Assembly: GCA_009694185.1 (NCBI GenBank)
Contig: SHVR01000001.1
Span: forward strand, 1 to 64,000
Source: Alphaproteobacteria bacterium
GTDB lineage: Bacteria; Pseudomonadota; Alphaproteobacteria; SHVR01
Reading direction: 5' to 3'
Length of the DNA stretch: 64,000 nucleotides
How positions within the stretch are numbered: position 1 is the stretch's first letter; every line of letters starts with the position of its first letter. The translations under genes and the position numbers were made by a program. Below, piece after piece: positions 48,150 to 58,910 of the stretch. The notes under the pieces were generated by a model, which worked only from the letters and a program-made list of their open reading frames with translations, ran no database searches and had not been told where the DNA came from.

Positions 48150-49295
48150 TTAGGTCAAGGTCTCGACGGCGTAGTGGCGCACACGGTCCTCGTCGACGCT
48201 GACACCGAGACCCGGTGTTTTCGGCACGATGACGCGGCCGTTCTCGATCGGAAACGGCGCCGCCAACAGGTCGCGTTCGAGGAAATAGGTGGCCTGATAA
48301 AACTCGCAGCCGAGCGAGATGTTGGGCGTGGCGGCGATCATGTGCGTGCCCGCCAGATGGGCGATGCCGGTCTCGAACATGTCGCCGCCACAGCACGCGA
48401 TGCCCGCCGCCTCGCAGATCGCGGACACTTTGCGGCCGGCCAGCATGCCGCCATGCTTCATGATCTTGATGCTAACCAGATCGGCCATGCGCCCGGCCGC
48501 GACCTGGAGCGCGTCGGTCGGCGTGAACACGCTTTCGTCGGCCAGCACCGGCGTGTCCAGCGCGCGGGTGATCTCGGCGAGGGCGGCCCGATGATGGCCC
48601 GGCACCGGCTGCTCGATGAAGGTCGGCTTGAAGGCTTCGACATCGCGGAGCTGGCGGATCGCCCCATAGGTTGCCATGCCCTGATTATAGTCGATGCGCA
48701 GCTCGGCATCGCCGGGCACCTCCTTGCGGAAGCGCTCCATGCGCTTGAGATCGGCGGCGTGGCCGGCGAAGCCGGTCTTCATCTTGAAGCGCCGCAAGCC
48801 TTCGCCATAGACGCGCCGCACCATCTCCATGTCGCGATCGACATCTGGATCGGCGACCGAGAATGACACCGGTATATCGTCGCGGCAGCGGCCACCCAAC
48901 AGCTCGGCGACGGGCAGGCCGGAGGCTTGGCCCATGATGTCGAAGAGCGCCATCTCCATGGCGGCCTTGGCTTCGGGATGGCCGACAACGGCGTGATCGG
49001 CTTGGTCCATCAGCGCCTCGATGCGGAACGGATCGGCCCCGATCAGCAAGGGGCGGAGATAGACATGCAGCGCCGCCGCCGTTGCCTCGATCGTTCCCGT
49101 GAACACCGCCCAGGGTGCCGCATCTCCCCAGCCGGTGATGCCGGCATTGGTCTCGATCTTCACGATCGCGTTCTTGACCGAGCCCCCGACGTCGCCCGAG
49201 CCGTGCCGGCGCATCAGGCGAACGGGAATCTCGGTGATGATGACGGTGAGCGCAGTGATGGCGAGCGTCGACGGTCCGGTGCCGGTGCTGCGCAA
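48150..49295 (-). CDS. Mandelate racemase/muconate lactonizing enzyme family (enolase superfamily)
   Basis: 'AAMEMALFDIMGQASGLPVAELLGG', 'RRFKMKTGFAGH', 'DAELRIDYNQGM', 'VLADESVFTPTDALQV'. Confidence 0.92.
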   Translation of the reverse strand: MRSTGTGPSTLAITALTVIITEIPVRLMRRHGSGDVGGSVKNAIVKIETNAGITGWGDAAPWAVFTGTIEATAAALHVYLRPLLIGADPFRIEALMDQADHAVVGHPEAKAAMEMALFDIMGQASGLPVAELLGGRCRDDIPVSFSVADPDVDRDMEMVRRVYGEGLRRFKMKTGFAGHAADLKRMERFRKEVPGDAELRIDYNQGMATYGAIRQLRDVEAFKPTFIEQPVPGHHRAALAEITRALDTPVLADESVFTPTDALQVAAGRMADLVSIKIMKHGGMLAGRKVSAICEAAGIACCGGDMFETGIAHLAGTHMIAATPNISLGCEFYQATYFLERDLLAAPFPIENGRVIVPKTPGLGVSVDEDRVRHYAVETLT

Positions 49296-49348
49296 GACAG
49301 CCCTCCCATTGATGGTTAATCACAGAGACCATAGAACGGTTGGCGCTC

Positions 49349-49927
49349 TCAGGCGAGAGTGCGCAGCCACGCCTCGCCGCCATGGGCGACGTAGAGCGAT
49401 GCCGCCAGCGGCGCGAAGGCAGCCAGGATATCGAGGTCCCCCTCGGCAAAGGTGTCGCGGGCTTGCGCCGCGCAAATGAGCTGGCCGATCAGGCGCTCGC
49501 CCCGGAACATGGGGGCGAACATCGCCGAGCCCATGCGCGCTGTCTTCAATATCTGCTTGAACTCGGTATTGGTGTCGGTGTTGGCGATGATCAGCCGGCG
49601 CCGGTTTGCCACCACCCAGCCGGGATGGGCAAGGTCGATGGCAATCCGAAGGCGATGCTGTTCCGGCGGAAAGCCGGTCTCGGCGATCAGCCAATTCTCC
49701 CGCCCGTCGGGCGAGACCATGAAATTGCCGCTCACGAAGAACTGCCGCTCGCCGGGTTTGAGGGCGCCCGGCTTGCTCGTGGCGTCGCGGTCGCCAAGCA
49801 ATGTCGGCAGGAAAGACGTGATGACTCTAAGCGCCGCCTCGGGGCCGCTGGCCTTGCAGGCGGCTTCGCCGAGCGAGCCCATAAGCCGCAGGGCCTCGGC
49901 CTGGAGTCGCTCGAAATCGCGGGTCAT
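49349..49927 (-). CDS. GAF domain-containing protein
   Basis: 'HPGWVVANRRRLIIANTDTNTEFKQILKTARMGSAMFAPMFRGERLIGQLICAAQARDTFAEGDLDILAAFA'. Confidence 0.85.
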   Translation of the reverse strand: MTRDFERLQAEALRLMGSLGEAACKASGPEAALRVITSFLPTLLGDRDATSKPGALKPGERQFFVSGNFMVSPDGRENWLIAETGFPPEQHRLRIAIDLAHPGWVVANRRRLIIANTDTNTEFKQILKTARMGSAMFAPMFRGERLIGQLICAAQARDTFAEGDLDILAAFAPLAASLYVAHGGEAWLRTLA

Positions 49928-50796
49928 CGCTTGCTCCCTGGTGGCTCGATGCGCGTCCAATGTTCGGCGATGGCGCGCCGGGTGGCAATCCAGACATGGG
50001 GATGGCGCCGCGCATGCTGGAGGAAGCGCTCGAAGGCGCCGATGCGTCCCGGCCGGCCGATGATGCGCAGATGCACGCCGAGCGACATCATCTTGGGCGC
50101 TTCGGCGCCCTCTCGATAGAGCCAGTCGAAGCTGTCGATGGCATATTGCAGCCATTGCGCTGGGGTGAGCGAAGGTGCCGTCCACATCTTCATGTCGTTG
50201 CTGTCGAGGGCATAGGGCATGACCAGGATCGGCGTGCCACCGGCCTCGTCCCAGAACGGCAGATCGTCGCTGTAATCGTCCATGTGATAGGTGAAGCCCG
50301 CCTCGCGGAGCAGGCGGCGGGTGTTGGCCGTCGAAAGATAGCGTGACAACCAGCCGACGGGCCGCGCCCCCGTCACGCGCCCGATCGACTCGACGGCCTT
50401 GGCGATGAAGGCGCGCTCGGTGGTTTCGTCCATGTTGAACTGATGCACCCAGCGCCAGCCATGGGCGCACACTTCATGGCCGCCCGCGACGATCTGGCGG
50501 GCGAGTTCGGGCGCCCGCTCGAGGCTGAGCGCCGCCGCCGTGAAGGTCGCCTCGATGCCATGCTCGGCCAAGAGGCGCATAACGCGTGGTCCCCCGGCCT
50601 TGATGCCGTAAAGGTAATTGCTCTCATTGCCGTAATTGCGCACCGGCCGTTTGAGCACGACGCCGAGTTCGTCCACCGGCTCCGGCCCCCGGTCGCCCTC
50701 GGCAATCGATTGCTCCGAGCCTTCCTCGACATTGACGACGACGGAGAGCGCGAGCCGGGCATTGTTTGGCCAGCGCTCTCGGGCAAGCCCGGTCAT
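49924..50796 (-). CDS. Polysaccharide deacetylase family (PuuE allantoinase-like)
   Basis: 'ARLALSVVVNVEEGSEQ', 'NYGNESNYLYGIKAGGPRVMRLLAEHGIEATFTAAALSLERAPELARQIVAGGHEVCAHGWRW'. Confidence 0.88.
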   Translation of the reverse strand: MTGLARERWPNNARLALSVVVNVEEGSEQSIAEGDRGPEPVDELGVVLKRPVRNYGNESNYLYGIKAGGPRVMRLLAEHGIEATFTAAALSLERAPELARQIVAGGHEVCAHGWRWVHQFNMDETTERAFIAKAVESIGRVTGARPVGWLSRYLSTANTRRLLREAGFTYHMDDYSDDLPFWDEAGGTPILVMPYALDSNDMKMWTAPSLTPAQWLQYAIDSFDWLYREGAEAPKMMSLGVHLRIIGRPGRIGAFERFLQHARRHPHVWIATRRAIAEHWTRIEPPGSKR

Positions 50797-50904
50797 GATC
50801 CCTCCCTGATAGTCGGCACGAGGTTAGCACGTCAGGGCGGTTGACCGAGGGCCTGCCGGGGCCCGTTAATCAGTCATCCGACCCCAAACTGACCCCGAGG
50901 TCCC

Positions 50905-52305
50905 ATGGCAACGCCCGACTATATCCACGAAGCGGGCTTCGATCGCATGCTCGAGGAATATCCGATCGGCGAGGCCTTCCTTGCCGGCCCGGCCCAGCTC
51001 TCGGGCGAGGCACTGCGCCACTTGCAGGAGCGCCGCTTCCGGGTGGTGTTGGCGCGCGCCTGGCAGGTGCCGTTCTACAATCGCCGCTGGCGGGCCGCCG
51101 GGCTGGAGCCGGGCGATGTCCGGGGCCTCGACGACATCGCGAAGCTGCCGCCCTTCTCCAAGTCGGACCTCATGGCGAGCGTCGAGGCCTATCCGCCTTG
51201 GGGCGACTTTCATGGCGTCGATCTGGCGGCCGGCCAGGCCAAGCCCAATATCGTCTTTCACACGACAAGCGGCACCACCGGCACGCCGCAGCCGATCTTC
51301 TATGGCGCCCATGACCGGGAAGTGCAGAACCTGATGCTGGCCCGCGCCTACCGCCTGCATGGGCTTCAGGACGACGACGTGGTGCAGTCGGTCTATGGCT
51401 TCGGCATGGTGAATGGCGGCCATTATATTCGCGAGACCATCCTGCATTTTACCAAAGCGATGCTGCTGACCACCGGCACCGGCCTCGAGACTCGCTCGGA
51501 GCAGCAGATCGATATGATGCGCCGCTTTGGCGTGACGGTGCTGGTGGGCTTTGCCGATTACATCAAGCGGCTTGCCGAGGTCGCGATCGAGCGCGGCATC
51601 GAGCCTGGCCGCGACATTCGCCTCCGCCTGATCTCAGGCCATCTGGGCCGCGAGAACCGGGCAGCGATCGAGGCGATGTGGGGCGGGGCCAAGGCCTTCG
51701 ACTGGTATGGCGTCGGCGACACCGGCACCATCTGCGCCGAAGGTCCGGATCGGGACGGGCTCTATGTCTTCGAGGACGCCCATCACCTGGAAATCCTCGA
51801 CCCCGAGACCGGCCGTCCCGCGGCCCCCGGCATGGCCGGCAATATCTGCGATACGGTGCTCTTCAAGACCGGCGTCTATCCGATCGTCCGCTTCGACACC
51901 AATGACGTTTCGGCCTTCCTGCCGGCCCGCGCCAACGACCCGATCCAGTTCCGCCGTGTCGCGGGCTTCCAGGGGCGGAGCGACAATATGGTAAAGCTGC
52001 GCGGCATCAACGTCTATCCGACGGCGATCGGCGTTATCCTGGCCGAGCACAAGGCCGTTGCCGGCGAGTATGTCTGCCGCGTGACGCGCCAGGGAACCCG
52101 CGAGGAGATGACCGTGCTGGTCGAGATCAAGCCAGGGATCCCGCGGGACGCGGCGCTTGCCCGGGAGCTCGGCGAGCTCTTGCGCCGGAAGCTTGGCGTC
52201 GAATTGGGCATCGAACTGGTCGGCCTCGGCGCGACGGCGCCCTTGACCGAGATCGAGCGCCGCCAGAAGCCGGTCCGTTTGATCGACGCGGAGAAGCGCC
52301 CATGA
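50905..52305 (+). CDS. Phenylacetate-CoA ligase-like AMP-binding enzyme (PaaK family)
   Basis: 'FHTTSGTTGTPQPIFYGAHDRE', 'FDWYGVGDTGTICAEGPDRDGLYVFEDAHHLEILDPETG', 'VAGFQGRSDNMVKLRGINVYPTAI'. Confidence 0.92.
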   Translation: MATPDYIHEAGFDRMLEEYPIGEAFLAGPAQLSGEALRHLQERRFRVVLARAWQVPFYNRRWRAAGLEPGDVRGLDDIAKLPPFSKSDLMASVEAYPPWGDFHGVDLAAGQAKPNIVFHTTSGTTGTPQPIFYGAHDREVQNLMLARAYRLHGLQDDDVVQSVYGFGMVNGGHYIRETILHFTKAMLLTTGTGLETRSEQQIDMMRRFGVTVLVGFADYIKRLAEVAIERGIEPGRDIRLRLISGHLGRENRAAIEAMWGGAKAFDWYGVGDTGTICAEGPDRDGLYVFEDAHHLEILDPETGRPAAPGMAGNICDTVLFKTGVYPIVRFDTNDVSAFLPARANDPIQFRRVAGFQGRSDNMVKLRGINVYPTAIGVILAEHKAVAGEYVCRVTRQGTREEMTVLVEIKPGIPRDAALARELGELLRRKLGVELGIELVGLGATAPLTEIERRQKPVRLIDAEKRP

Positions 52306-53684
52306 GCGATCCAACCGACCTCACCGTCGCCCAAGCCACCGCCGCGCTCACCTTCGGCCAAGTGACGGCAACCGATCTCACCCGCGCCTATCTCGCCCGG
52401 ATCGAGCGCCTCGACAAGGCGATCAACAGCTATGTCCGGGTGCTGGCCGAGCGCGCGCTCGCCGAGGCCGGTGCGGCCGATGCCCGCATCGCCAAGGGAC
52501 AGCGTCGCGGCGTCCTCGACGGTATCCCCTACGCGGTCAAGGACAATATGGACACGCAAGGCGACGTGACGAGCGACGGCCTGGCGCCGCGCGGTAAGCC
52601 GGCCGCCACCGCCGATGCCGAAGCGGTTCGCCGGCTCGCCGAAGCGGGCGCCGTGCTGCTCGGCAAGCTCAATCTGCATGAAGGGGCGCTGGGGGCGACG
52701 ACCGACAACGCGCATTTCGGCCGCTGCCACAATCCCTGGCGGGCGGGGTTCACGCCTGGCGGCTCGTCGGGTGGCAGTGGGGCGGCCGTGGCGGCCGGGC
52801 TCGCCCCCTTCGCGCTCGGCACCGACACCATGGGCTCGATCCGTATCCCGGCCGCCTATTGCGGTTGCGTCGGCTTGAAGGCGAGCTATGGCCTGGTCAG
52901 CAATCTGGGTGTGACGCCGGCTTGCGATGCGCTCGACCATGTCGGGCCGCTCGCCCGCACCGTCAACGATGCGGCCCTGGTGTTGCGCGTGCTCCAGGCT
53001 CCCGATCCCGAATGGCCGGGCTCGGCCGAGCCGCCCGCCAATTGGTCGCCGTTGCCGGCCGATCTGCCCGACCTTTCGGGCATCCGACTCGGTGTGGCGG
53101 GTGTCGTCGAGCGCTTCCAGATGGAATCGTCGGTGCGGCTCGGTTTCAGCGCGGCAGTCGGGATGTTGCGCCGTCTGGGCGCGTCCGTGGCGACCATCGA
53201 GATCCCCGGCTACGAGCCAACTTCCGCCCGCCGGGCCGGCCTCCTCTGGGTCGAGGCCGCCGCCGCCCATGCCCACGAACCGTTCCTCGATCGATACCCG
53301 GACGCTTATCCCGCCCACATCCGGGCGATGCTGGATTATGGCCGAACCGCGTCGGCGGCGCGTCTTGCCCGGGCGCAAGACATGGTGCAACGAACTGGCG
53401 CTGGCTATGTTCGGGCGCTTGAAGCCGTTGACGCCCTCGTCATGCCGGTGGCGCCCCAACCGGCCTTCAGCTTCGACGAGCCCGTGCCGGCGACCCAGGC
53501 GGAGTTTGCGGCGCCCGCAAATTTCGCCGGCCTGCCGGCGGTGGCCCTGCCATCGGGCGTCTTGGCCGATGGCCTGCCCCTCAGCCTGCAATTCGTTGGC
53601 CGAAAATTTGCCGAGGCGCGGCTGCTGGCTATCGCGCGGGTCTTCGAGCGGGTGGTGGCGTTCGATCGGCGGCCGCCTTTGTAA
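52302..53684 (+). CDS. Amidase (amidase-signature family)
   Basis: 'GIPYAVKDNMDTQGDVTSDG', 'TPGGSSGGSGAAVAAGLAPFALGTDTMGSIRIPAAYCG'. Confidence 0.93.
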   Translation: MSDPTDLTVAQATAALTFGQVTATDLTRAYLARIERLDKAINSYVRVLAERALAEAGAADARIAKGQRRGVLDGIPYAVKDNMDTQGDVTSDGLAPRGKPAATADAEAVRRLAEAGAVLLGKLNLHEGALGATTDNAHFGRCHNPWRAGFTPGGSSGGSGAAVAAGLAPFALGTDTMGSIRIPAAYCGCVGLKASYGLVSNLGVTPACDALDHVGPLARTVNDAALVLRVLQAPDPEWPGSAEPPANWSPLPADLPDLSGIRLGVAGVVERFQMESSVRLGFSAAVGMLRRLGASVATIEIPGYEPTSARRAGLLWVEAAAAHAHEPFLDRYPDAYPAHIRAMLDYGRTASAARLARAQDMVQRTGAGYVRALEAVDALVMPVAPQPAFSFDEPVPATQAEFAAPANFAGLPAVALPSGVLADGLPLSLQFVGRKFAEARLLAIARVFERVVAFDRRPPL

Positions 53685-53696
53685 CCGGTCGATCCA

Positions 53697-54368
<672 letters not shown>

Positions 54369-54377
54369 GGCGCCCGC

Positions 54378-55049
54378 TCACCGTTTCCAGGCGTAGCGCG
54401 CTTCGACCCAGCGGCTCGCCGTCACCAGCGGCGCGAACAGGATGAGATAGGCGATGGCGCCCATGGTAAGCGGCGAGGTATTAGCCGAGAAGGCCTGGGC
54501 CGTCGCGGCGTGGGCCAGGATTTCCTGCACCGCCACGACCGAGGCGAGCGCCGTTCCCTTGCTGATGGCGATCGCCCGGTTGGTGAGTGGTGCGATGGCC
54601 AGGCGCAAGGCCTGGGGGAGGACCACATGGATCAGTGTTTCGAGATGAGTGAGGCCGGTCGAGCGGGCCGCCTCCCATTGGCCCTTGTGCACCGAGAGAA
54701 TGCCGGCCCAGTAGATCTCTTCGGCGAAGGCGGCCAGCACCAGGGCGAGGCAGGACCAGGCCGCGACAAAGCCGCTCATGGTCAGGCCCACATAGGGGAA
54801 GGCGAAGTAGAAGATCATCATGATGACGAGCGGCGGCAGCGCCCGGAACAAGTCGACGAAAATGACGATCAAGAAGTTGACGGGCTTGATCTGGAAGGCG
54901 CGTAGGATGGCCAGCGCCAGGCCCAAGACAATGCCCGTCGCAACCACCGAAACGGCCAGATAAACGGTTAGCACGAAGCCGTCCAGAATGTTCGGCAGGT
55001 ATTTCGCCATCACCTCGATGTTGAAGAAATTGTCGAGCACCTTTTGCAT
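54378..55049 (-). CDS. Polar amino-acid ABC transporter permease
   Basis: 'VDLFRALPPLVIMMIFYFAFP', 'QWEAARSTGLTHLETLIHVVLPQALRLAIAP'. Confidence 0.93.
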   Translation of the reverse strand: MQKVLDNFFNIEVMAKYLPNILDGFVLTVYLAVSVVATGIVLGLALAILRAFQIKPVNFLIVIFVDLFRALPPLVIMMIFYFAFPYVGLTMSGFVAAWSCLALVLAAFAEEIYWAGILSVHKGQWEAARSTGLTHLETLIHVVLPQALRLAIAPLTNRAIAISKGTALASVVAVQEILAHAATAQAFSANTSPLTMGAIAYLILFAPLVTASRWVEARYAWKR

Positions 55050-55061
55050 GGGCTGAGGCCG

Positions 55062-55829
55062 CTAACGGTCGAAGACGCTCGCCAGGAAGGCGCGGGTGCG
55101 GCCTTCCTCGGGCGCGCCGAAAATGCGCTCGGGCGGGCCCTCCTCGACGATCTCGCCATGGTCCATGAAGATGACCCGGTCGGCCGCCTCGCGGGCGAAG
55201 CGCATCTCGTGACTGACCACCACCATGGTCATGCCGGAAGCGCGCATGTTGCGCATCACGGCGAGCACGCTGCCCACCAGTTCGGGATCGAGGGCGCTGG
55301 TCGGCTCGTCGAACAGCATGATCTTGGGCTCAAGGGCGAGCGCCCGGGCGATTGCCACGCGCTGCTGCTGGCCGCCGGATAGCTCGTTTGGATAGGCGGC
55401 GGCCTTTTCGGCAAGGTCGACCCGCTCGAGCGCCACATGGCCGCGCGTTTCCGCCTCCGGCCGGGCGAATCCAGCCACCTTGCGGAGCGCCAGCGTGACA
55501 TTGCCGAGCGCCGTCATGTGCGGATAGAGATTGAACGACTGGAACACCATGCCGATGGTCCGCCTGACCGCGTTGATGTCGGTCGCCCGCGCCAGGATGT
55601 CGACGCCATCCACCCACACATGGCCGGACGAGGGCTCCTCCAGCCGGTTGCAGCAGCGCAACAGCGTGCTCTTGCCGGAGCCCGATGGGCCGATGACAAA
55701 AACCAGCTCCTGGGGGTCCACAAGAAGGTCGATGCCTTTCAGCACTTCGAGCGGCCCGAACGACTTCCGGAGCCCCCGCACGTCGAGGATCGGCGGCCCC
55801 GGGGTCACGGCACCCCGGGTGCCCGGCAC
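55062..55829 (-). CDS. Polar amino-acid ABC transporter ATP-binding protein
   Basis: [34 protein letters not shown]. Confidence 0.95.
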   Translation of the reverse strand: MPGTRGAVTPGPPILDVRGLRKSFGPLEVLKGIDLLVDPQELVFVIGPSGSGKSTLLRCCNRLEEPSSGHVWVDGVDILARATDINAVRRTIGMVFQSFNLYPHMTALGNVTLALRKVAGFARPEAETRGHVALERVDLAEKAAAYPNELSGGQQQRVAIARALALEPKIMLFDEPTSALDPELVGSVLAVMRNMRASGMTMVVVSHEMRFAREAADRVIFMDHGEIVEEGPPERIFGAPEEGRTRAFLASVFDR

Positions 55830-55836
55830 GCCACCC

Positions 55837-56679
55837 TCAAGAGCATTTCGGCGTGTGCGGCGTGGGATCGTGGCCCTCGAAACCGGGTTGTCCGAAGCCC
55901 GGCAGAACGGTGCGCGAGACCGAATCCTTGTCGCTCGCGAGGTCGAACCATTTCTGGTTGAGCTTGGCCACCGTGCCGTCGAGCTTCATGCATTCGAGAA
56001 TGGCTTCGACCTGGTTGCGCGTCTCCACATCGTCCTTGCGGAAGGGGATCGAGAACACCTGGCCGGTCTTGACGGTAAACGACGTCTTCAAGAGCGGGTT
56101 CGACTTGGCGATATGCAGCGCCGCCGTGTTGCCCACCAGATTGGCATGGGCGCGACCGGCGAGAACCGCCTGCACCGCGTCGGCGTTCTTGCCATAGCGC
56201 TGGATGGTCCAGCCATATTGGCCTTCGCGCTCGCTCGCCCATTTGTCGTAGAGATTGCCGTTGTTGACTGAGAGGACCTTGCCCTTCAGATCCTCGAGCT
56301 GGGCGATGTCGGGGGTGGTCTTCTTCAGCACAAAGAGATAGTCGGTCTCGATATAGCCCTCGACGAACAGCAGGCTCTTGGCGCGCTCTTCGGTGATGGT
56401 CGTGGGCGAAATGATAAAGTCGTACTTCTTGGCGTTGAGGCCGGCGAAGATACCCGACCATTGCTGGTCGACGATCTTGTAGGGCCGGCCCATGCGCCGG
56501 GCGATCTCGTCGATGAGGTCGACATTGTAGCCCTCGAAGCTGCCATCGGGTTTGACCATGATATGCGGGACGAAGCCCACATCGGCGGCGACGGTGATGG
56601 GCTCGGCCGCCCGGCCCGGCGTGCTGGCGAGGCCCAGGATAAGCGCGGCCCCGAAGAGGAACGAGATACGCCCAATCAT
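55837..56679 (-). CDS. Polar amino-acid ABC transporter substrate-binding protein
   Basis: Signal peptide; '[56 protein letters not shown]'. Confidence 0.93.
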   Translation of the reverse strand: MIGRISFLFGAALILGLASTPGRAAEPITVAADVGFVPHIMVKPDGSFEGYNVDLIDEIARRMGRPYKIVDQQWSGIFAGLNAKKYDFIISPTTITEERAKSLLFVEGYIETDYLFVLKKTTPDIAQLEDLKGKVLSVNNGNLYDKWASEREGQYGWTIQRYGKNADAVQAVLAGRAHANLVGNTAALHIAKSNPLLKTSFTVKTGQVFSIPFRKDDVETRNQVEAILECMKLDGTVAKLNQKWFDLASDKDSVSRTVLPGFGQPGFEGHDPTPHTPKCS

Positions 56680-56824
56680 CGTAGAGGCTCCTTGCTGTCG
56701 GATGCGCCTGGTGGCGGCGCAACGGCCGATCCTAGCTTGTAGTCGACGTTCCAGCAGCAGGATTTGTCGCCGTTCTGTAGACTATGACTGGCTGGCTGGC
56801 GGGTGGCCCACGCGGGAGGGAGCG

Positions 56825-57493
56825 ATGCTGTCACATATACCGGGCGTGCTCGACCGGGAGACGGTCGCCACGATCCGCGCCCTGCTCAAGGGGGCGGGCT
56901 TCGAGGACGGCCGGGCGACGGCTTCCGGTCAGGCGGCCAACGTCAAACGCAATCTCCAGGTCGAGCAGGATTCGCCCTTGCGCAAACAGCTCGACAGCCA
57001 TGTCATGCGGGCGCTCACGCGCAACGCGCCGTTCATGGAATTGGCATTCCCCAAGGCGATCGCGCCCATGACCTATAATCGCTATGACGTCGGCATGTAC
57101 TATGGCGAGCATGTCGATGCGCCGTTCCTCAATGCTGGCCGCATCCGCGCCGATCTCTCATTCACGCTGTTTCTCACCGACCCCGCCGATTATGACGGCG
57201 GCGATCTGGTGGCGAGCTACGGCGCCGGCACCATCCAGGCAAAATATCCAGCCGGAGATCTGGTACTCTATCCATCGACCAGCGTGCATCATGTTGCGCC
57301 GGTCACCCGCGGCTCGCGCATCGCCGCCGTGTCCTGGGTGCACAGCTATATCCCAGACGAACGCCAGCGCCATGTGCTGGCCGATATGACCGCCGCCAAG
57401 GTCATGCTGGAAAAGCTGGCGCCCGATGCGCCGGAGACGAACCAATTGCGCAACTCACTGTTCAACCTGCTGCGCCTATGGTGGCAGCCCTGA
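56825..57493 (+). CDS. Fe(II)/2-oxoglutarate-dependent PKHD-type hydroxylase (PiuC/YbiX family)
   Basis: 'YNRYDVGMYYGEHVDAPFLNAGRIRADLSFTLFLTDPADYDGGDLV', 'STSVHHVAPVTRGSRIAAVSWVHSYI' (HxD...H). Confidence 0.93.
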   Translation: MLSHIPGVLDRETVATIRALLKGAGFEDGRATASGQAANVKRNLQVEQDSPLRKQLDSHVMRALTRNAPFMELAFPKAIAPMTYNRYDVGMYYGEHVDAPFLNAGRIRADLSFTLFLTDPADYDGGDLVASYGAGTIQAKYPAGDLVLYPSTSVHHVAPVTRGSRIAAVSWVHSYIPDERQRHVLADMTAAKVMLEKLAPDAPETNQLRNSLFNLLRLWWQP

Positions 57494-57557
57494 GCGGGCG
57501 CGTGCGATAGTGTCCCATGGTCGGCCGCGCGCCGAACGGCGCACCGAGGAGATCAGC

Positions 57558-57851
57558 ATGGCAAAGGGCTATTGGGTGGTGGGTGTGACGGTACGCGAGG
57601 CGGCACGCTATCCCGAGTATGTGGCGGCGGTCGGCCCCGTGATGGCGAAATTCGGCGGCAAGTACCTGGTGCGTGGCGGCCAATTCGAGGCCGTCGAGGG
57701 CAAGGCCCACGCGCGCAACGTCGTCATCGAATTCAAGGATTATGCGACCGCGCTCGCCTGTTACCGGAGCCCGGAATACGCCAAGGCCCAGGCGATCCGC
57801 GCGGCGATCGCCGATTCCGATCTCATCATCATCGAAGGATTTGACGGCTGA
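57558..57851 (+). CDS. DUF1330-type small protein
   Basis: 'KGYWVVGVTVREAARYPEYVAAVGPVMAKFGGKYLVRGGQFEAVEG', typical DUF1330. Confidence 0.88.
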   Translation: MAKGYWVVGVTVREAARYPEYVAAVGPVMAKFGGKYLVRGGQFEAVEGKAHARNVVIEFKDYATALACYRSPEYAKAQAIRAAIADSDLIIIEGFDG

Positions 57852-57858
57852 GAGGGCG

Positions 57859-58386
57859 ATGCCCGTGATCGGCCATCGCCGGCTGGCGCTGGCGGCTCTG
57901 TTCGTCCTGGCGACCTGGCCGGCCGCGGCCTATGAGTTTCGCCATGGCGAGGCCAAGCTGGTCTTTCGGGTGCCCGACCAATGGTCGATCCAGCGCAGCC
58001 AGGACGGGCTGGTCGCCCAGGACGAGCTCGGCCGCCTACAGTTCCAGTTCCAGCTTCTGCCCCATATCGATGCCAATCTGGCCTTGGCCGACGTGCGTCA
58101 TGCGATTGGGCAAGAGTTCGGGCCGTTGGCGGCGGTGCAAGAGGAGCGGGTCAAGCGCAATGGCCTCTCGGTCTTCGCCATGGAAGCGAACGGGCGCTAT
58201 GGCGACCAGCCGGTTCGCCTTTGGCTTGCGATTGTCGAGAGCCCGTCGAAGCGCCAGGGCCTGTTCGTCGCGTTCGTCGATGCCGAGGCGGCCCGACGCT
58301 ATGGCGATCAGGTGCGGCGCATCCTGGCCGGGGTGGGGCCGGCCAAGGACCCACCGGCGGAGAAGCCGCGACAGCGTCGCAACTGA
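57859..58386 (+). CDS. Hypothetical secreted protein
   Basis: 175-aa ORF with N-terminal signal peptide (RRLALAALFVLATWPAAAYE). Confidence 0.6.
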   Translation: MPVIGHRRLALAALFVLATWPAAAYEFRHGEAKLVFRVPDQWSIQRSQDGLVAQDELGRLQFQFQLLPHIDANLALADVRHAIGQEFGPLAAVQEERVKRNGLSVFAMEANGRYGDQPVRLWLAIVESPSKRQGLFVAFVDAEAARRYGDQVRRILAGVGPAKDPPAEKPRQRRN

Positions 58387-58390
58387 ACTG

Positions 58391-58400
58391 GAATCGAGTC
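58391..58400 (+). promoter_or_regulatory. Two abutting GANTC (CcrM-type) sites upstream of gcrA
   Basis: GAATCGAGTC = GAATC + GAGTC, 134 bp upstream of the gcrA ATG. Confidence 0.5.
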
Positions 58401-58533
58401 TCTATTTTGTGGGTAAGTGCTCACACATGGTCTTGTGTGGAGCAAAGACCCACCTACCAGTATTGCTCTTACCCTCCTTATCTAGTAGGCTGGGCTTTAG
58501 TCCATACAAAGAATTGGATTGTGGGAGCTGCGG

Positions 58534-58884
58534 ATGTCCTGGACAGAGGAACTGGTTTCCGAGTTGGGCGTTCTGTGGTCGAAGGGGCTGAGCACCGCCG
58601 AAATCGGCCGCAAGCTCGGCGTGACCAAGAACGCGGTGGTCGGCAAGGCCCATCGCTTGGCGCTCGATCCGCGCCCCTCGCCGATCATTCATCGCGCCAA
58701 GCCCGTGGACAGCTATAACGGGCCGCGCTGCCAGTGGCCGGAGGGCCATCCGGGCGCGGCCGACTTTCATTTCTGTAGCGCGCCCGTGGTCGAAGGACGG
58801 CCTTATTGCCCCGACCATTGCACGCGCGCCTATATGCCGCCGAAGCCCGCGTCGGAGAAGGCCGCGTCGCGCCGCGCCGCTTAA
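58534..58884 (+). CDS. gcrA: GcrA-family cell-cycle regulator
   Basis: 'MSWTEELVSELGVLWSKGLSTAEIGRKLGVTKNAVVGKAHRLAL...RCQWPEGHP...YCPDHCTRAYMP', diagnostic of GcrA. Confidence 0.92.
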   Translation: MSWTEELVSELGVLWSKGLSTAEIGRKLGVTKNAVVGKAHRLALDPRPSPIIHRAKPVDSYNGPRCQWPEGHPGAADFHFCSAPVVEGRPYCPDHCTRAYMPPKPASEKAASRRAA

Positions 58885-58910
58885 TCCGATCTGGCCTCGC
58901 CCGGGGTCGA

